This document shows, piece after piece, positions 24,543 through 33,817 of a DNA stretch of 64,000 nt (position 1 is the stretch's first letter; every line of letters starts with the position of its first letter). This stretch comes from Planctomycetota bacterium (lineage in GTDB: Bacteria > Planctomycetota > JAJSAM01 > JAJVHW01). The position numbers were made by a program, and so were the translations under genes. The stretch is from NCBI GenBank assembly GCA_024280885.1, contig JAJRPF010000049.1:1-64000 (forward strand). Reading direction: 5' to 3'. The notes below the pieces were generated by a model. That model was not told the origin of the DNA. It did no database searches and was given only the letters and a program-made list of their open reading frames with translations.

Positions 24543-25772
24543 ATGGGCCACGCGATCCACGACTTCACCGCCAAGCTCCGCCAGCCAGCCGTCCTGCCGT
24601 TGGTCATGGATTACGTGAAGTGGCGCCGTGCCTGCCGCGCCGCCGAGGCGAAGGGCGAGACGCCGCCGGTTGCACCGGCCATCGCCCCGATCTCGATCAA
24701 TCTCGATCTCACGACGGCGTGCAACTTCCGCTGCGATCACTGCATCGATTGGGACATCCTGAACACGCCCAACAAGCACGACGTCGAGGTGCTGCGGAAC
24801 TCGCTCCGTGAGATGCGCGACCGCGGCCTGCGGAGCGTGATCCTGATCGGTGGCGGCGAACCCACGCTGCATCCGAAGTTCAGCGAGATGGTGCGCTACA
24901 TGAAAACGGAGTTGGATCTCCAGATCGCCGTCGTCACGAATGGCACCGGCAACAACAAGATCATGGAGATCGCCGACTGCCTCGACGAGCGCGACTGGGT
25001 GCGCCTGTCGCTCGACTCGGGCACGAACGACACGTTCGTTCGCATGCACAAGCCAGTCAGCAGTCAGGTGACGCTCGAAGGCATCTGTGAGTGGGTGCCG
25101 AAGATCAAGAAGATCAACTCGCGCTTCAAGTACGGCTTCAGCTTCATCATCGTGTGGAAGGGTGCGCAGCGCGACGACGTGAACATCGTCGAGAACTTCC
25201 ACGAGATGAAGCTCGCGACGCAGCTCGCGCGCGACTACGAGTTCGACTACATCTCGATGAAGCCGTTCCTCGTGCGCAGCGACACCGGCTCCGAGATCAT
25301 GGACCCGGAGAAGGCCGAGTACGAGCTGCAAGCGATGACCAAGCGCATCCGCGCGCTCGTGGACGAGTGCAAGGAGATGGGCACCGACACCTTCAAGGTG
25401 CTCGAGTCCACCAACCTGCGCATGCTCGAGGCGGGGAACTGGGAGGATTACACCAACCAGCCCGAGGTCTGCCACATGCAGGCGCTGCGCCAAGTGCTCA
25501 CGCCGACAGGCCTCTTCAACTGCCCCGCGTACCGCGGTGTCGAGCGCGCCAAGATCTCCGACAAGGCGGCCTTCAAGGACTCGGAGACAGCCGACGCGAC
25601 CAACGTCCATCTGCGCGGTCAACTGGAGACGTTCAACGCCGCGAAGGAGTGCGCCGAGGTCACGTGCCTCTACAACGACGTCAACTGGTGGCTCGACGGA
25701 CTGGTGAAGAGCGACGACGACCTGGACGCGGTGATGACCGCCGGCGAAGAGCGCAACGACTACTTCCTCTGA
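24543..25772 (+). CDS. Radical SAM protein with SPASM/twitch-like C-terminal cysteines
   Basis: 409 aa from ATG preceded by GAGAGGAA. ACNFRCDHC is the CxxxCxxC radical-SAM [4Fe-4S] motif at about residues 62-69; LIGGGEPTLHP is the GGE motif for SAM binding. The C-terminus has further Cys residues (VCHMQAL, FNCPAYRG, KECAEVTCLY), consistent with a SPASM/twitch auxiliary cluster as in peptide- or sugar-modifying enzymes. No precursor peptide gene is visible next to it. The neighbours are NUDIX and MocA oxidoreductase genes, pointing instead to a small-molecule role. A strong terminator follows. Confidence 0.9.
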   Translation: MGHAIHDFTAKLRQPAVLPLVMDYVKWRRACRAAEAKGETPPVAPAIAPISINLDLTTACNFRCDHCIDWDILNTPNKHDVEVLRNSLREMRDRGLRSVILIGGGEPTLHPKFSEMVRYMKTELDLQIAVVTNGTGNNKIMEIADCLDERDWVRLSLDSGTNDTFVRMHKPVSSQVTLEGICEWVPKIKKINSRFKYGFSFIIVWKGAQRDDVNIVENFHEMKLATQLARDYEFDYISMKPFLVRSDTGSEIMDPEKAEYELQAMTKRIRALVDECKEMGTDTFKVLESTNLRMLEAGNWEDYTNQPEVCHMQALRQVLTPTGLFNCPAYRGVERAKISDKAAFKDSETADATNVHLRGQLETFNAAKECAEVTCLYNDVNWWLDGLVKSDDDLDAVMTAGEERNDYFL

Positions 25773-25781
25773 CAGACCATG

Positions 25782-25804
25782 ACAGACCATACCGGGTCTG
25801 TTTT
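25782..25804 (+). terminator. Rho-independent terminator after the radical SAM gene
   Basis: ACAGACC (25782-25788) pairs perfectly with GGTCTGT (25795-25801) around a 6-nt loop, ending in a TTTT run. It lies 9 nt after the stop codon. The left arm is within a tandem GACAGACCAT duplication (25771-25790). It closes the NUDIX/MocA/radical SAM cluster. Confidence 0.8.
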
Positions 25805-25943
25805 CGCGCCTTTTCGCCTCAAATTTGCCCCGGATGGCCTGATCTCGGTGCGGGCACACCGCAACCACACCGTATGTGCGCCGGTTGCATGCCTGCGTTA
25901 GAGTCTGCACCGGGATGGAGATCTTCAACGCCGCGACACGGGG

Positions 25944-27044
25944 ATGCGCACGCTGCTGGTGGCAGCGGCGGTGGTGGTTGTCATCGCGGGCATGAAGGCC
26001 GCCTCGGCGGTGATGGTCCCGGTCCTCGCCTCGGCCTTGATTGCGGTGCTCTTCATTCCCGCCGTCTCGCTCTTGCAGCGGATGAAGGTTCCCGATTGGG
26101 CCGCCGTCCCACTGGTGTTCATCGGTGTCGTCGGCCTCTTCAGTTTGCTTTCGATCTGGCTCGGATCGTCGATCTCCGAGTTCAACGAGAAGGTCGAGCC
26201 GGTCTACGCACCGGGGTTGAAGTTGCGTTTCGAGCAACCGATCGCCGAGATCGAACGGGTTCTCGAGATGCGCGGCGTGGATACGTCGCTCGACGCCATG
26301 TTGGAGCGCTTCGATCCGAAGGTCCTGCTGCGCTACTTCGGCAACGTTGCCGGGATCGCCGCCGATGCGCTCTCGAACACGTTCTTCGTGCTGCTGACGG
26401 TGGCGTTCATTCTCGGCGAGGCCGCTGGTTTCCCGAGGAAGCTGCGCGAGGCCCTCGGCGGAGCGGCTGTCATCGAAGGAGAGTCGGCCGCCGCCATGCG
26501 CTCCGTCCGCGAGTACTTGCGGATCAAGACCGAGGTCAGCCTTGTCACCGGTGCGCTGGCGACGCTCCTCACCGCTTCGTTTGGCGTTGACTTTGCCATC
26601 CTGTGGGGCGTCGTCGCGTTCCTGCTGAATTTCATCCCGACGGTCGGATCGCTGGTCGCGGCATTCCCTCCGGTGCTCCTCGCCGTCGTCCAATTCGGGT
26701 GGAACGAGGCGTTCTGGGTGCTGATCGGCTACGTCGTTATCAACACCGTCATCGGGAACATCATCGAGCCGAAGTTGATGGGGCGCAAGCTCGGCCTCTC
26801 TAGCCTCGTCGTCTGGCTCTCGCTGGTGTTCTGGGGTTGGGTGTGGGGGCCGATCGGCATGCTGCTCTCGGTGCCGCTGACGATGCTCGTGAAGATCCTG
26901 CTGGAGAAGTGGGATGACCTGCGTTGGATCGCGGTCCTGCTCGGACCCGGTGGCGAGGAACTCGTTCCGGCACCATCCGTGGCCGACGCCGCCGATGAGA
27001 GCGCTGCGACCGCGACCGACACTGCCCCAGAGAGTGGGGCGTGA
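25944..27044 (+). CDS. AI-2E family transporter (PerM/TqsA-like)
   Basis: 366 aa with about eight hydrophobic helices. The N-terminal pair of helices, a large extracytoplasmic loop (residues about 75-145) and the C-terminal block (FAILWGVVAFLLNFIPTVGS, then INTVIGNIIEPKLMGRKLGLS) are characteristic of the family. Members include an autoinducer-2 exporter and Na+/H+ antiporter-like proteins, so the substrate is open. The last ~30 residues are an acidic Ala/Asp/Thr tail, probably cytoplasmic. The gene follows a 171-bp gap holding the previous terminator. Confidence 0.92.
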   Translation: MRTLLVAAAVVVVIAGMKAASAVMVPVLASALIAVLFIPAVSLLQRMKVPDWAAVPLVFIGVVGLFSLLSIWLGSSISEFNEKVEPVYAPGLKLRFEQPIAEIERVLEMRGVDTSLDAMLERFDPKVLLRYFGNVAGIAADALSNTFFVLLTVAFILGEAAGFPRKLREALGGAAVIEGESAAAMRSVREYLRIKTEVSLVTGALATLLTASFGVDFAILWGVVAFLLNFIPTVGSLVAAFPPVLLAVVQFGWNEAFWVLIGYVVINTVIGNIIEPKLMGRKLGLSSLVVWLSLVFWGWVWGPIGMLLSVPLTMLVKILLEKWDDLRWIAVLLGPGGEELVPAPSVADAADESAATATDTAPESGA

Positions 27045-27110
27045 TCCAGTGCGACGCGGTGTGACCCGTTCACAATCCGCGCGGATGAGAGGATTGAGCC
27101 CGACGTGCCC

Positions 27111-27470
27111 ATGACGCGGAGGTCAGCGGCTCGCGAGGCGAACATCCCAGGGTTCGTGACGAGGCCATTCGTGTCGATGGCGATCACCTATGTCAGCGTG
27201 GCTGTGTATCTCCTCATCATCGCTCTCGTGACCGCGAAATTCCCCATCGACGATGCGCCGGTCAGAGTGATTTCGCTCACGCAGTTCGTCACCGGGTGCG
27301 GTGTGAATGCCGTCTTTCTCGTGGGACTGCTGGCTGATGGTCACGCCATCTGGAGACACCCACCGTGTATCCGTCGCGGACCGCTCGTGGGTGTGGTTTT
27401 CTGCGTCGTGAGTCTCCTGCTGCTACAGCTCGCCATGGTCTTCGCATACGGCCCGTTCATCGGTCGGTAG
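27111..27470 (+). CDS. Small membrane protein, three predicted helices
   Basis: 119 aa from ATG (MTRRSAAREANIPGF); an in-frame GTG two codons earlier is possible. Hydrophobic segments lie at residues about 21-42, 58-77 and 88-110. I do not recognise a family. The gene has no strong ribosome-binding site. It sits between the AI-2E transporter and the cytochrome operon with gaps of 66 and 136 bp. Confidence 0.55.
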   Translation: MTRRSAAREANIPGFVTRPFVSMAITYVSVAVYLLIIALVTAKFPIDDAPVRVISLTQFVTGCGVNAVFLVGLLADGHAIWRHPPCIRRGPLVGVVFCVVSLLLLQLAMVFAYGPFIGR

Positions 27471-27606
27471 GCGAGCGGGGCGCGCCTCTACGTCCCTCGT
27501 CTGCGTCGCCGTTCTCACGCAGTCGAACAGTCCTGCTCTCTGCGCGTGATCCCGGTTACGGACGCAGTTCTCAGCGCGCGTAGTCTCCCTTGTAGAGGAG
27601 GCAGAC

Positions 27607-28629
27607 ATGCGGGCTACCGCATCGCGAGCGAGCCGCGCGACCCGACGACGAGTCTTCGTCGCTTGCGCGATCATCGCGATCTCGATCATGATGGCGGCGT
27701 GCGGCGGCGCTCATGCGTCGCGGCCTGCGTACGGTGGTGCGCTGGATGTCCCGGCGGCGCCGCTCGCAGCGGGTGATGCCGAGGTGCCGCGCGCGGCGCC
27801 GCCCCCGTTCAGCGATGGCATCTTCCCGTGCTCTCGTTGCCACGGCGCGGGAGAGCCGGCCGGGGACGGCCCCGTGTTCACCCACTCGGTCCATGTGGAC
27901 AAGGGCCTCGAGTGCGCAGACTGTCACGAAGATGACTCGGATCCGTCGCCTGCCGACGCAGAGATCTGCGACGAGTGCCATGAGCCGGACGACCGCGGAT
28001 CCGAGCGGGCCAAGGCGTACTTCACCGGACTCGGCGATGAGTTCCCGAGTCGCTGGGACACGCAGTTGAAGCACGTCGCACATGACAAGCACGCCAGTGC
28101 CGACATCGCGTGTCAGGCATGTCACGGTGAGATCGCAGACGCACCCATCGTGAAGCCGGGGTCCGCCGCTCTCATGCAGCGGTGCATGACGTGCCACGCG
28201 GAACGGGGCGCACCGGAGACCTGCGAGACCTGTCACGAGCAGGGCATCACCGCGCCGCATGCGAATGTAGTGTTGCACCACGCCGAGGAGCAGCGTGGCT
28301 GCCTCGATTGTCACGACCGGAACAATCGCGATGTGCTGCATCTTGCGAACGGAGCGCCGGTCAGCTTCGACGAGTCGTTCCGGCTCTGCGGCCAATGTCA
28401 CGGCCCGCGTCTGCGCGACTGGAAACTCGGCCTGCACGGGAAGCGTCTCGGGGGCTGGGAGAGCGGCCAGGAGGGCGGGCAAGAGGCGCTGCTCTGCGCG
28501 CACTGCCACAATCCGCATTCACCGCGTTTCCCGCTCATGACGCCGCTCCCGCCACCGCGGCGTCCTGCTCGCGAGTCGGGGCGCCGCACGAGCGCCGATT
28601 CCCACGGTTCCAGCGAGGAGGGGCGATGA
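27607..28629 (+). CDS. Nonaheme cytochrome c lipoprotein, quinone-linked electron transfer
   Basis: 340 aa, with GAGGAGG before the ATG. A signal peptide ends in a lipobox (IMMAAC, about residue 32). Nine CxxCH haem-binding motifs are present: CSRCH, CADCH, CDECH, CQACH, CMTCH, CETCH, CLDCH, CGQCH and CAHCH. His-rich stretches such as HSVH, KHVAHDKH and LHH are likely distal ligands. It should carry electrons on the periplasmic side for the ferredoxin and NrfD-type subunits encoded downstream, with 4-nt overlaps at both junctions. The set resembles Dsr/Hmc/Qrc-type complexes, but the haem protein itself is not a close match I can name. Confidence 0.9.
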   Translation: MRATASRASRATRRRVFVACAIIAISIMMAACGGAHASRPAYGGALDVPAAPLAAGDAEVPRAAPPPFSDGIFPCSRCHGAGEPAGDGPVFTHSVHVDKGLECADCHEDDSDPSPADAEICDECHEPDDRGSERAKAYFTGLGDEFPSRWDTQLKHVAHDKHASADIACQACHGEIADAPIVKPGSAALMQRCMTCHAERGAPETCETCHEQGITAPHANVVLHHAEEQRGCLDCHDRNNRDVLHLANGAPVSFDESFRLCGQCHGPRLRDWKLGLHGKRLGGWESGQEGGQEALLCAHCHNPHSPRFPLMTPLPPPRRPARESGRRTSADSHGSSEEGR

Positions 28630-29519
28630 GCGCCGAGATCCCACGCCGTAACTTCCTGGGGGCCGCCGCGGCCGCCGCCGGGCTCGCGATGGCTGGTTGC
28701 CGTCAGGAGGCGGTCGAGACCTTCATCAAGACGCGGCTCTCGGAACTCGATCGCGATGAGCTCCTGCGCCGCGTCGCCGAGATGGAGAAGGAGTACTCCA
28801 GTCGTTTCGGTCGCGACGTGACAGTGGACGTGACACCCGCGCGCGAAGGCGTGCTCTTCGCGTATGGACTCGACCTCGATCGGTGCAACGGCAATCGACT
28901 CTGCGTCCAGGCCTGCGTCGAGGAAAACAACCAATCGCGCGGAGACGAGCGCGCTGGTCCCATCGAGTGGATCACGGTGCTCGAGATGAACAAGGAGAAG
29001 GGCGTCGACCTGGAACACGCCGACGCGTACTACGACCACGAGCAGGTGCCGCGCGAAGGGCACTTCTACTTCCCGGTTCAGTGTCAGCACTGTGACAACC
29101 CGCCGTGCACGCGCGTGTGCCCGGTCGAGGCCACGTGGAAGGAGCCGGACGGCATCGTCGTGATCGACTACGATTGGTGCATCGGCTGCCGCTGCTGCAT
29201 GTCGGCGTGTCCCTATGGCGCGCGCCACTTCAACTGGACGAACCCGAATTTGCCGGCAGACGATCTGAACCCGACCACGCACGTGCTGGGCAATCGTCCG
29301 CGCCCGCGCGGCGTCGTGGAGAAGTGCACGTTCTGCATCCAGCGCACGCTCGCCGGTAAGTTCCCGGCATGCCACGACGCCTGCCCTACCGGCGCGCGCG
29401 TCTTCGGCAACCTGCTTGATCCCACGTCCGCCGTTCGGAGGCTGATCGAGCGCAAACGCATATTCATCTTCAAGTCCGAGCTGAACACTCGGCCGACGTT
29501 CTTCTACTTCTACGGATGA
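28626..29519 (+). CDS. Periplasmic four-cluster ferredoxin subunit (DsrO/HybA/PsrB-like)
   Basis: 297 aa. The ATG overlaps the cytochrome stop; GAGGAGGGG precedes it. The N-terminus is a twin-arginine signal (PRRNFLGAAAAAAGLAMAGC), also with a lipobox, so it is exported folded. Cysteine groups for four [4Fe-4S] clusters are CNGNRLCVQAC, CQHCDNPPCTRVC, CIGCRCCMSAC and CTFCIQRTLAGKFPACHDAC, the pattern of NrfC/PsrB/DsrO proteins. It passes electrons between the haem subunit and the membrane quinone subunit. No molybdopterin catalytic subunit is encoded nearby. Confidence 0.93.
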   Translation: MSAEIPRRNFLGAAAAAAGLAMAGCRQEAVETFIKTRLSELDRDELLRRVAEMEKEYSSRFGRDVTVDVTPAREGVLFAYGLDLDRCNGNRLCVQACVEENNQSRGDERAGPIEWITVLEMNKEKGVDLEHADAYYDHEQVPREGHFYFPVQCQHCDNPPCTRVCPVEATWKEPDGIVVIDYDWCIGCRCCMSACPYGARHFNWTNPNLPADDLNPTTHVLGNRPRPRGVVEKCTFCIQRTLAGKFPACHDACPTGARVFGNLLDPTSAVRRLIERKRIFIFKSELNTRPTFFYFYG

Positions 29520-30775
29520 ATACTCTCAGAGCCTTCGCCCACTTCACGTCCGGCAGTGTTCGCATTGTCGTGCGCGGCTCTTCGGCGTACTACGCGTGGC
29601 TCGGCTCTCTGTGCGTGCTGGTCGTCCTGGGACTCAACGCGTACCGCGGCCAATTCGCCGAGGGCTTGATCGAGACGGGCCTACGTGATCCGGTCTCGTG
29701 GGGTTTCTATATCGGGAACTTCACGTTCCTGGTGGGGGTGGCTGCCGCGGCCGTCATCCTCGTCATCCCGGCCTACGTCTACCGCTGGAAACCGATCAAG
29801 GAGATCGCGCTCTTCGGTGAGTTGCTCGCGGTCTCGGCGATCGCGATGTGCATGCTTTTCGTTCTCGCCGACATGGGACGCCCCGATCGCCTGCTCCACA
29901 TCCTGCCGGGCATCGGCAACCTCAATGTGCCGAGTTCGATGCTCGCGTGGGACGTGCTCGTCCTGAACGGCTACTTCTTCCTCAACCTCACGGTCGTGAC
30001 CTACATGCTCGTCTGCTACTTCCGCGGACGGCAACCCGACACGCGTATCTTCACGCCGCTCGTACTGCTCTCGATCCCGGCGGCCGTCGGCATCCACAGT
30101 GTGACGGCATTCGTCTACAACGGCCTCGCCGCGCGTCCCTACTGGAACGCGGCGATCCTCGCGCCGCGCTTCCTCGTGTCGGCGTTCTGCAGTGGTCCGG
30201 CGGTGATGATCGTTCTCCTGCAGATCCTGCGCCGCGTCACGTCGCTCGAGATCCGCCGCGAGGCCATCTGGAAGATCGCCGAACTGATGGCGTACGCCAT
30301 GTTCGTGAACCTCTTCTTCCTCGGCGCCGAGGTGTTCAAGGAGGTGTATTCCGACACGCACCATCTGCGTCACCTCGAGTACCTCTTCTTCGGTATCGGC
30401 GACAAGACGGCGCTCGTGCCGTGGGCCTGGACGAGTGTCGTCTGCAGCGTCGTCGCGTTCCTGCTCTTCGTCGTGCCGGCGACGCGCCGGCATCCCGTCA
30501 CGCTGAACATCGGCTGTGTGCTGATCTTCGTCGGCGTCTTCATCGAAAAGGGGATCGGACTCGTCGTACCGGGCTTCACGCCGTCGGTTCTCGGCGAGAT
30601 CTATGAGTACGAACCGAGCTCGACAGAGATCCTCGTGAGCGCTGGCATCTTTGCCGTGGGCGCGCTGCTCTTCACACTGACGTCGCGCGTGGCGATCGCG
30701 GTTCTGCGTGGCGACTTCCGGATGACGCCAGCAGCGCCGCGTTCGGATGACGCAGTGGTCGCGAGCGCGAAGTAG
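29516..30775 (+). CDS. NrfD/PsrC/DsrP-like quinone-interacting membrane subunit
   Basis: 419 aa with about ten transmembrane helices, the length of the DsrP/HmcC branch of the NrfD family rather than the eight-helix NrfD. Landmarks are DPVSWGFYIGNFTFLVGVAA near the N-terminus, LADMGRPDRLLHILPG and a conserved-looking GIHSVTAFVYNGL. The family exchanges electrons with menaquinone or ubiquinone at the periplasmic side. Its start overlaps the ferredoxin stop (ATGA), so the three genes form one translationally coupled operon. The direction of electron flow cannot be read from sequence. Confidence 0.92.
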   Translation: MNTLRAFAHFTSGSVRIVVRGSSAYYAWLGSLCVLVVLGLNAYRGQFAEGLIETGLRDPVSWGFYIGNFTFLVGVAAAAVILVIPAYVYRWKPIKEIALFGELLAVSAIAMCMLFVLADMGRPDRLLHILPGIGNLNVPSSMLAWDVLVLNGYFFLNLTVVTYMLVCYFRGRQPDTRIFTPLVLLSIPAAVGIHSVTAFVYNGLAARPYWNAAILAPRFLVSAFCSGPAVMIVLLQILRRVTSLEIRREAIWKIAELMAYAMFVNLFFLGAEVFKEVYSDTHHLRHLEYLFFGIGDKTALVPWAWTSVVCSVVAFLLFVVPATRRHPVTLNIGCVLIFVGVFIEKGIGLVVPGFTPSVLGEIYEYEPSSTEILVSAGIFAVGALLFTLTSRVAIAVLRGDFRMTPAAPRSDDAVVASAK

Positions 30776-30979
30776 CGCGCTCAGAGACTGTGAAGAAATC
30801 TCCGCGGCGCCGGTGACAGAGAGATGGGCAATCGGTGCGCGACCCCTCTACCGCGCCCGGGCGGGCCGTCGGCCGCGGCCTGCAGACTCGGAGACTCGCC
30901 AAAGTCACATCGCCTGCCGGCCACGACCGCAGACCCACCCGGACGCGTCCGGCATCCACGGGGATTCCTTCACAGCCTC

Positions 30980-31876
30980 TCAGCCCTCGGCTTTCGCGTC
31001 CCCGGCCTTCACGCGCTTGGGACGCCGATAGATCCAGTACCACTGATCCGGATCGCGGCTCACCATCGCGTTGAGTTCGCCCGCGATCTGCCGCGCGACA
31101 TCCTCGACGGATGCGTTCTCCGGAACCCGGGGCAAGGCGCGCACGCAGGCCTGCGACGAACCGTCGGCGAGTCGCCGTGTGCCACCGACGACGATCCGCG
31201 AACGTGCACGCAACGCCAACACGACGGGGCCGAGCGGGATCTTCAGCCGCGCGCCGATGAACGGCACGTCGATGCGTCGGCCGCTACTCATCCGATCCAT
31301 CATGCAGGCGAGGACGTGGCCGTTGCGCAATGTGCGGTAGGCCGCAACCGACGCGCCGGGCGCACCGCGCGTCAGCGTGTGTACGCCGCCACTCTCGCGA
31401 AAGCGCGCGATCTGCGCCTCGACGCGTGGCGATCCGAGGGCGCGCGCGATCACGTTCACCGGCGTCCCGCAGCGAGCCACGGCGCGCACTCCGAGTTCCC
31501 AGTTGCCGAGGTGGGCCGACGCCAGGAGCACGCCGCGTCCGTCGGCGACTGCCTCCTTCACAGCGTCCAAGCCTTCGATCTCGGTCGTGGCGTCGATGCG
31601 TTCTGGGGTCTGCCAAAGGAGCCAGGCCATCTCGGCCATTGTGCGTCCGATGTGGGCGCCAGCTTCCCACGCCGAGGGCGGGGGCGTCGGGAGCCCTTCG
31701 CCGGTCAAATTGGCCTCGATCCGGCGTCGCTTCTTCGCGGCGAGTGCGCAGAGCATGCGACCGGCGCCCGCCCCGAGAGCGAGGGCCGCGCCATGCGGCA
31801 GGCAGCCGATGGCGCGCGTCAATGCGAGACCGCCGCCATCCTGCACGAAGCTCTTCTGGCCGCTCGTTTCTGACAT
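30980..31876 (-). CDS. LpxL/HtrB-type lipid A acyltransferase family protein
   Basis: 298 aa. ASAHLGNWELG is the conserved H-x4-E catalytic motif of the LpxL/LpxM lysophospholipid acyltransferases. The later DRMSSGRRIDVPFIG and DPDQWYWIYRRPK near the C-terminus are also typical (D-R, W-x-x-x-x-R-W/R-P). The enzyme acylates lipid A precursors or related glycolipids at the inner membrane. It is strong evidence for an outer membrane in this organism. The N-terminal anchor is only weakly hydrophobic. It converges with the NrfD operon over a 204-bp gap in which I see nothing. Confidence 0.9.
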   Translation of the reverse strand: MSETSGQKSFVQDGGGLALTRAIGCLPHGAALALGAGAGRMLCALAAKKRRRIEANLTGEGLPTPPPSAWEAGAHIGRTMAEMAWLLWQTPERIDATTEIEGLDAVKEAVADGRGVLLASAHLGNWELGVRAVARCGTPVNVIARALGSPRVEAQIARFRESGGVHTLTRGAPGASVAAYRTLRNGHVLACMMDRMSSGRRIDVPFIGARLKIPLGPVVLALRARSRIVVGGTRRLADGSSQACVRALPRVPENASVEDVARQIAGELNAMVSRDPDQWYWIYRRPKRVKAGDAKAEG

Positions 31877-32011
31877 GGGCGCCGAACCTATCCCACGACG
31901 CGGAGCAGCGTGCTCGAATCACGATTGTGGTCTGTGATCTTGTCGCGGCTCATCCGCTCGTTGATCAACCGTGCTGGTGGTCTCCGCGACGAACCGGGAT
32001 CAGACGTGGCG

Positions 32012-33817
32012 TCAGACGCTGCGTTCGGCGACGAAAATGCCGTAGCGGATGATCCCCGCGTTGACGGCCGCCTCGGCTGCCCGGAGGGTGTCGCGGGCCT
32101 CCTTCGCATCGATCCCCGAGTCGCCGGCGAGCCCACCGGTGCGCGCGGCAAGGAGTGCGCCGACGAGGTTGCGCTTGAGGCGTGAGATGAGCTCTCGCAG
32201 CGCGAACGACGCGTCTTCACGCTGGACCAGGCGCAGGCCCGCATCCTCGATCAACTGCGCGTACGCGTCGGCGGTGCGTGCACCGGAGAGGCACGTCCCG
32301 ACGTTCACCCAGTCACGCAATGCTTCGGGAACCTCGCCCTCGAGCACCATGTCGCTGATCGCGCCGCGCCCGCCAGGGCGCAGCACCCGCTGCATCTCGC
32401 GTAGCGCCTGCGGCTGGTCCGCGAACGTGCTGAGGGCGCACTCGCAGAGAATGCCGTCGACCGTCGCCGCCTCCATCGGTAGCGCGTGCGCGTCGCCCGC
32501 GCGGAACTCCATCCGCTCGCCGGCAACGGCGGTTGGGGCCGTGTCGATCCCGATCCCGAGAACGGGGATCGAGTCGGTGATTGCGCGCAGACTTGCGCCG
32601 TCACCGCACGCGATGTCCAGCAGCGTTGCGCCGTCGTCGAGCTGGAGTTGTCGGGCAAGGTCGAGTGTGAGCTCGACGCCCCCGGGATGCCACGAGTCAC
32701 CCAGCAGGAGTCGGACGTCGGGACGCGAGTAGAACGCCGCGCAGCACGAGGCGTCGTCGTTATCAGCGGCATCCCCAGGGGACGTCGACGTGCCCGCGAT
32801 CCGATGTTGCGGAACAGGCGCGGCGGGGCGGAAACACTCGAACGTCTCGTACGTCACGTGTGCCGGCGCGGCGGCGCGTTCGAGTGCGAGCCGCAGGCGC
32901 GGCGCAAGCTCGTCGGGTGCGAGTTCCACGCGGGCGTTGATGATCAGACGTGCACGTCGCACGTCACGCTGTGCGCCGGAGCGTTCGATCTCCGGAGTGC
33001 CGCCGCGTCGGACGAGTGCCGCGCGCAGTCCACGTGGTTCGAGCGACGTCAGCTTCACATGGGCGACGCTCTCGTCTGCGAGGGACGAGAGGAAACGCTC
33101 CATTACATCCGCCGGAGAAAACGGCGCGACGCTCTCGATTGTGACGGTTGCGTTGCACCAACCGAGCAGCGCCTCCGCGGCCCCGTAGCGCGCGTAATCG
33201 ACGTCGAGCGGCGTCGCTTTGCGGGCCGGCCGGGCAGCCTCCCATGCGTCGAGCCCGATGCCTGTCTTGCCCGACACCGCGACCACCGCGGCGTGCGGTC
33301 GCAGCACATGCAACGACGCGGCGATATCCGGCGGATCGAGGTCGGCCCGCGAGACGAGCAGAACGTCGGCCTCTTCGATCTGCTTGCGGAAGAGGTACGC
33401 GATATCCGGCGGCACGGGGCCGCGCTCGATCTCCTGGACGCGCCACGGGTCCACGACGATCGCGAGCGGCGCGATCTCCACGTCCACCACGCCGCGTTGC
33501 GACAGTGGCATGAGCACTGTGGCGACGAGATCCGTACACGAACCGACCGCTTCGCAGATCACCGTGTCGGCGCCCTCGACCGCGATCCGCGCCAGGGCGC
33601 TCTCGAGTTCGTCGTAGCGGCAGCAGAAGCAACCACCCGGGATCTCGTGCACGATGTGGGCGTCGGCGTCGCAGAGCGATGTGTCAACAAGCGCGCTGCC
33701 CTGGTCGTTCGTGATGATCGCGACGCATTGCCCGCGAGCTGAGAGACGCCGCGCGAGCGCCCGGATGAGCGTCGTCTTTCCGGCGCCGAGAAAGCCGCCG
33801 ACGACGTGGACTCTCAC
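32012..33817 (-). CDS. Fusion of COG0523 (CobW-type) GTPase and SAM-dependent methyltransferase
   Basis: 601 aa. Residues 1-~310 are a COG0523 metallochaperone-type GTPase: Walker A GGFLGAGKTT, IITNDQGSALVD, the metal-binding GGCFCC and VSRADLD, followed by a CobW C-terminal-like domain. After a Ser/Asp linker, residues about 360-601 are a class I methyltransferase. It starts with CCAAFYSRPDVRLLLGDSWHPGG, then LLDIACGDG (SAM motif I), and later VLRPGGRGAISDMVLEG. The CC-x-x-F-Y...LLGD-x-x-HPGG start resembles methyltransferases I associate with the Desulfovibrio DVU_1556/TrsM set (from memory). It overlaps the radical SAM gene by 4 nt, so both act together. Confidence 0.85.
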   Translation of the reverse strand: MRVHVVGGFLGAGKTTLIRALARRLSARGQCVAIITNDQGSALVDTSLCDADAHIVHEIPGGCFCCRYDELESALARIAVEGADTVICEAVGSCTDLVATVLMPLSQRGVVDVEIAPLAIVVDPWRVQEIERGPVPPDIAYLFRKQIEEADVLLVSRADLDPPDIAASLHVLRPHAAVVAVSGKTGIGLDAWEAARPARKATPLDVDYARYGAAEALLGWCNATVTIESVAPFSPADVMERFLSSLADESVAHVKLTSLEPRGLRAALVRRGGTPEIERSGAQRDVRRARLIINARVELAPDELAPRLRLALERAAAPAHVTYETFECFRPAAPVPQHRIAGTSTSPGDAADNDDASCCAAFYSRPDVRLLLGDSWHPGGVELTLDLARQLQLDDGATLLDIACGDGASLRAITDSIPVLGIGIDTAPTAVAGERMEFRAGDAHALPMEAATVDGILCECALSTFADQPQALREMQRVLRPGGRGAISDMVLEGEVPEALRDWVNVGTCLSGARTADAYAQLIEDAGLRLVQREDASFALRELISRLKRNLVGALLAARTGGLAGDSGIDAKEARDTLRAAEAAVNAGIIRYGIFVAERSV

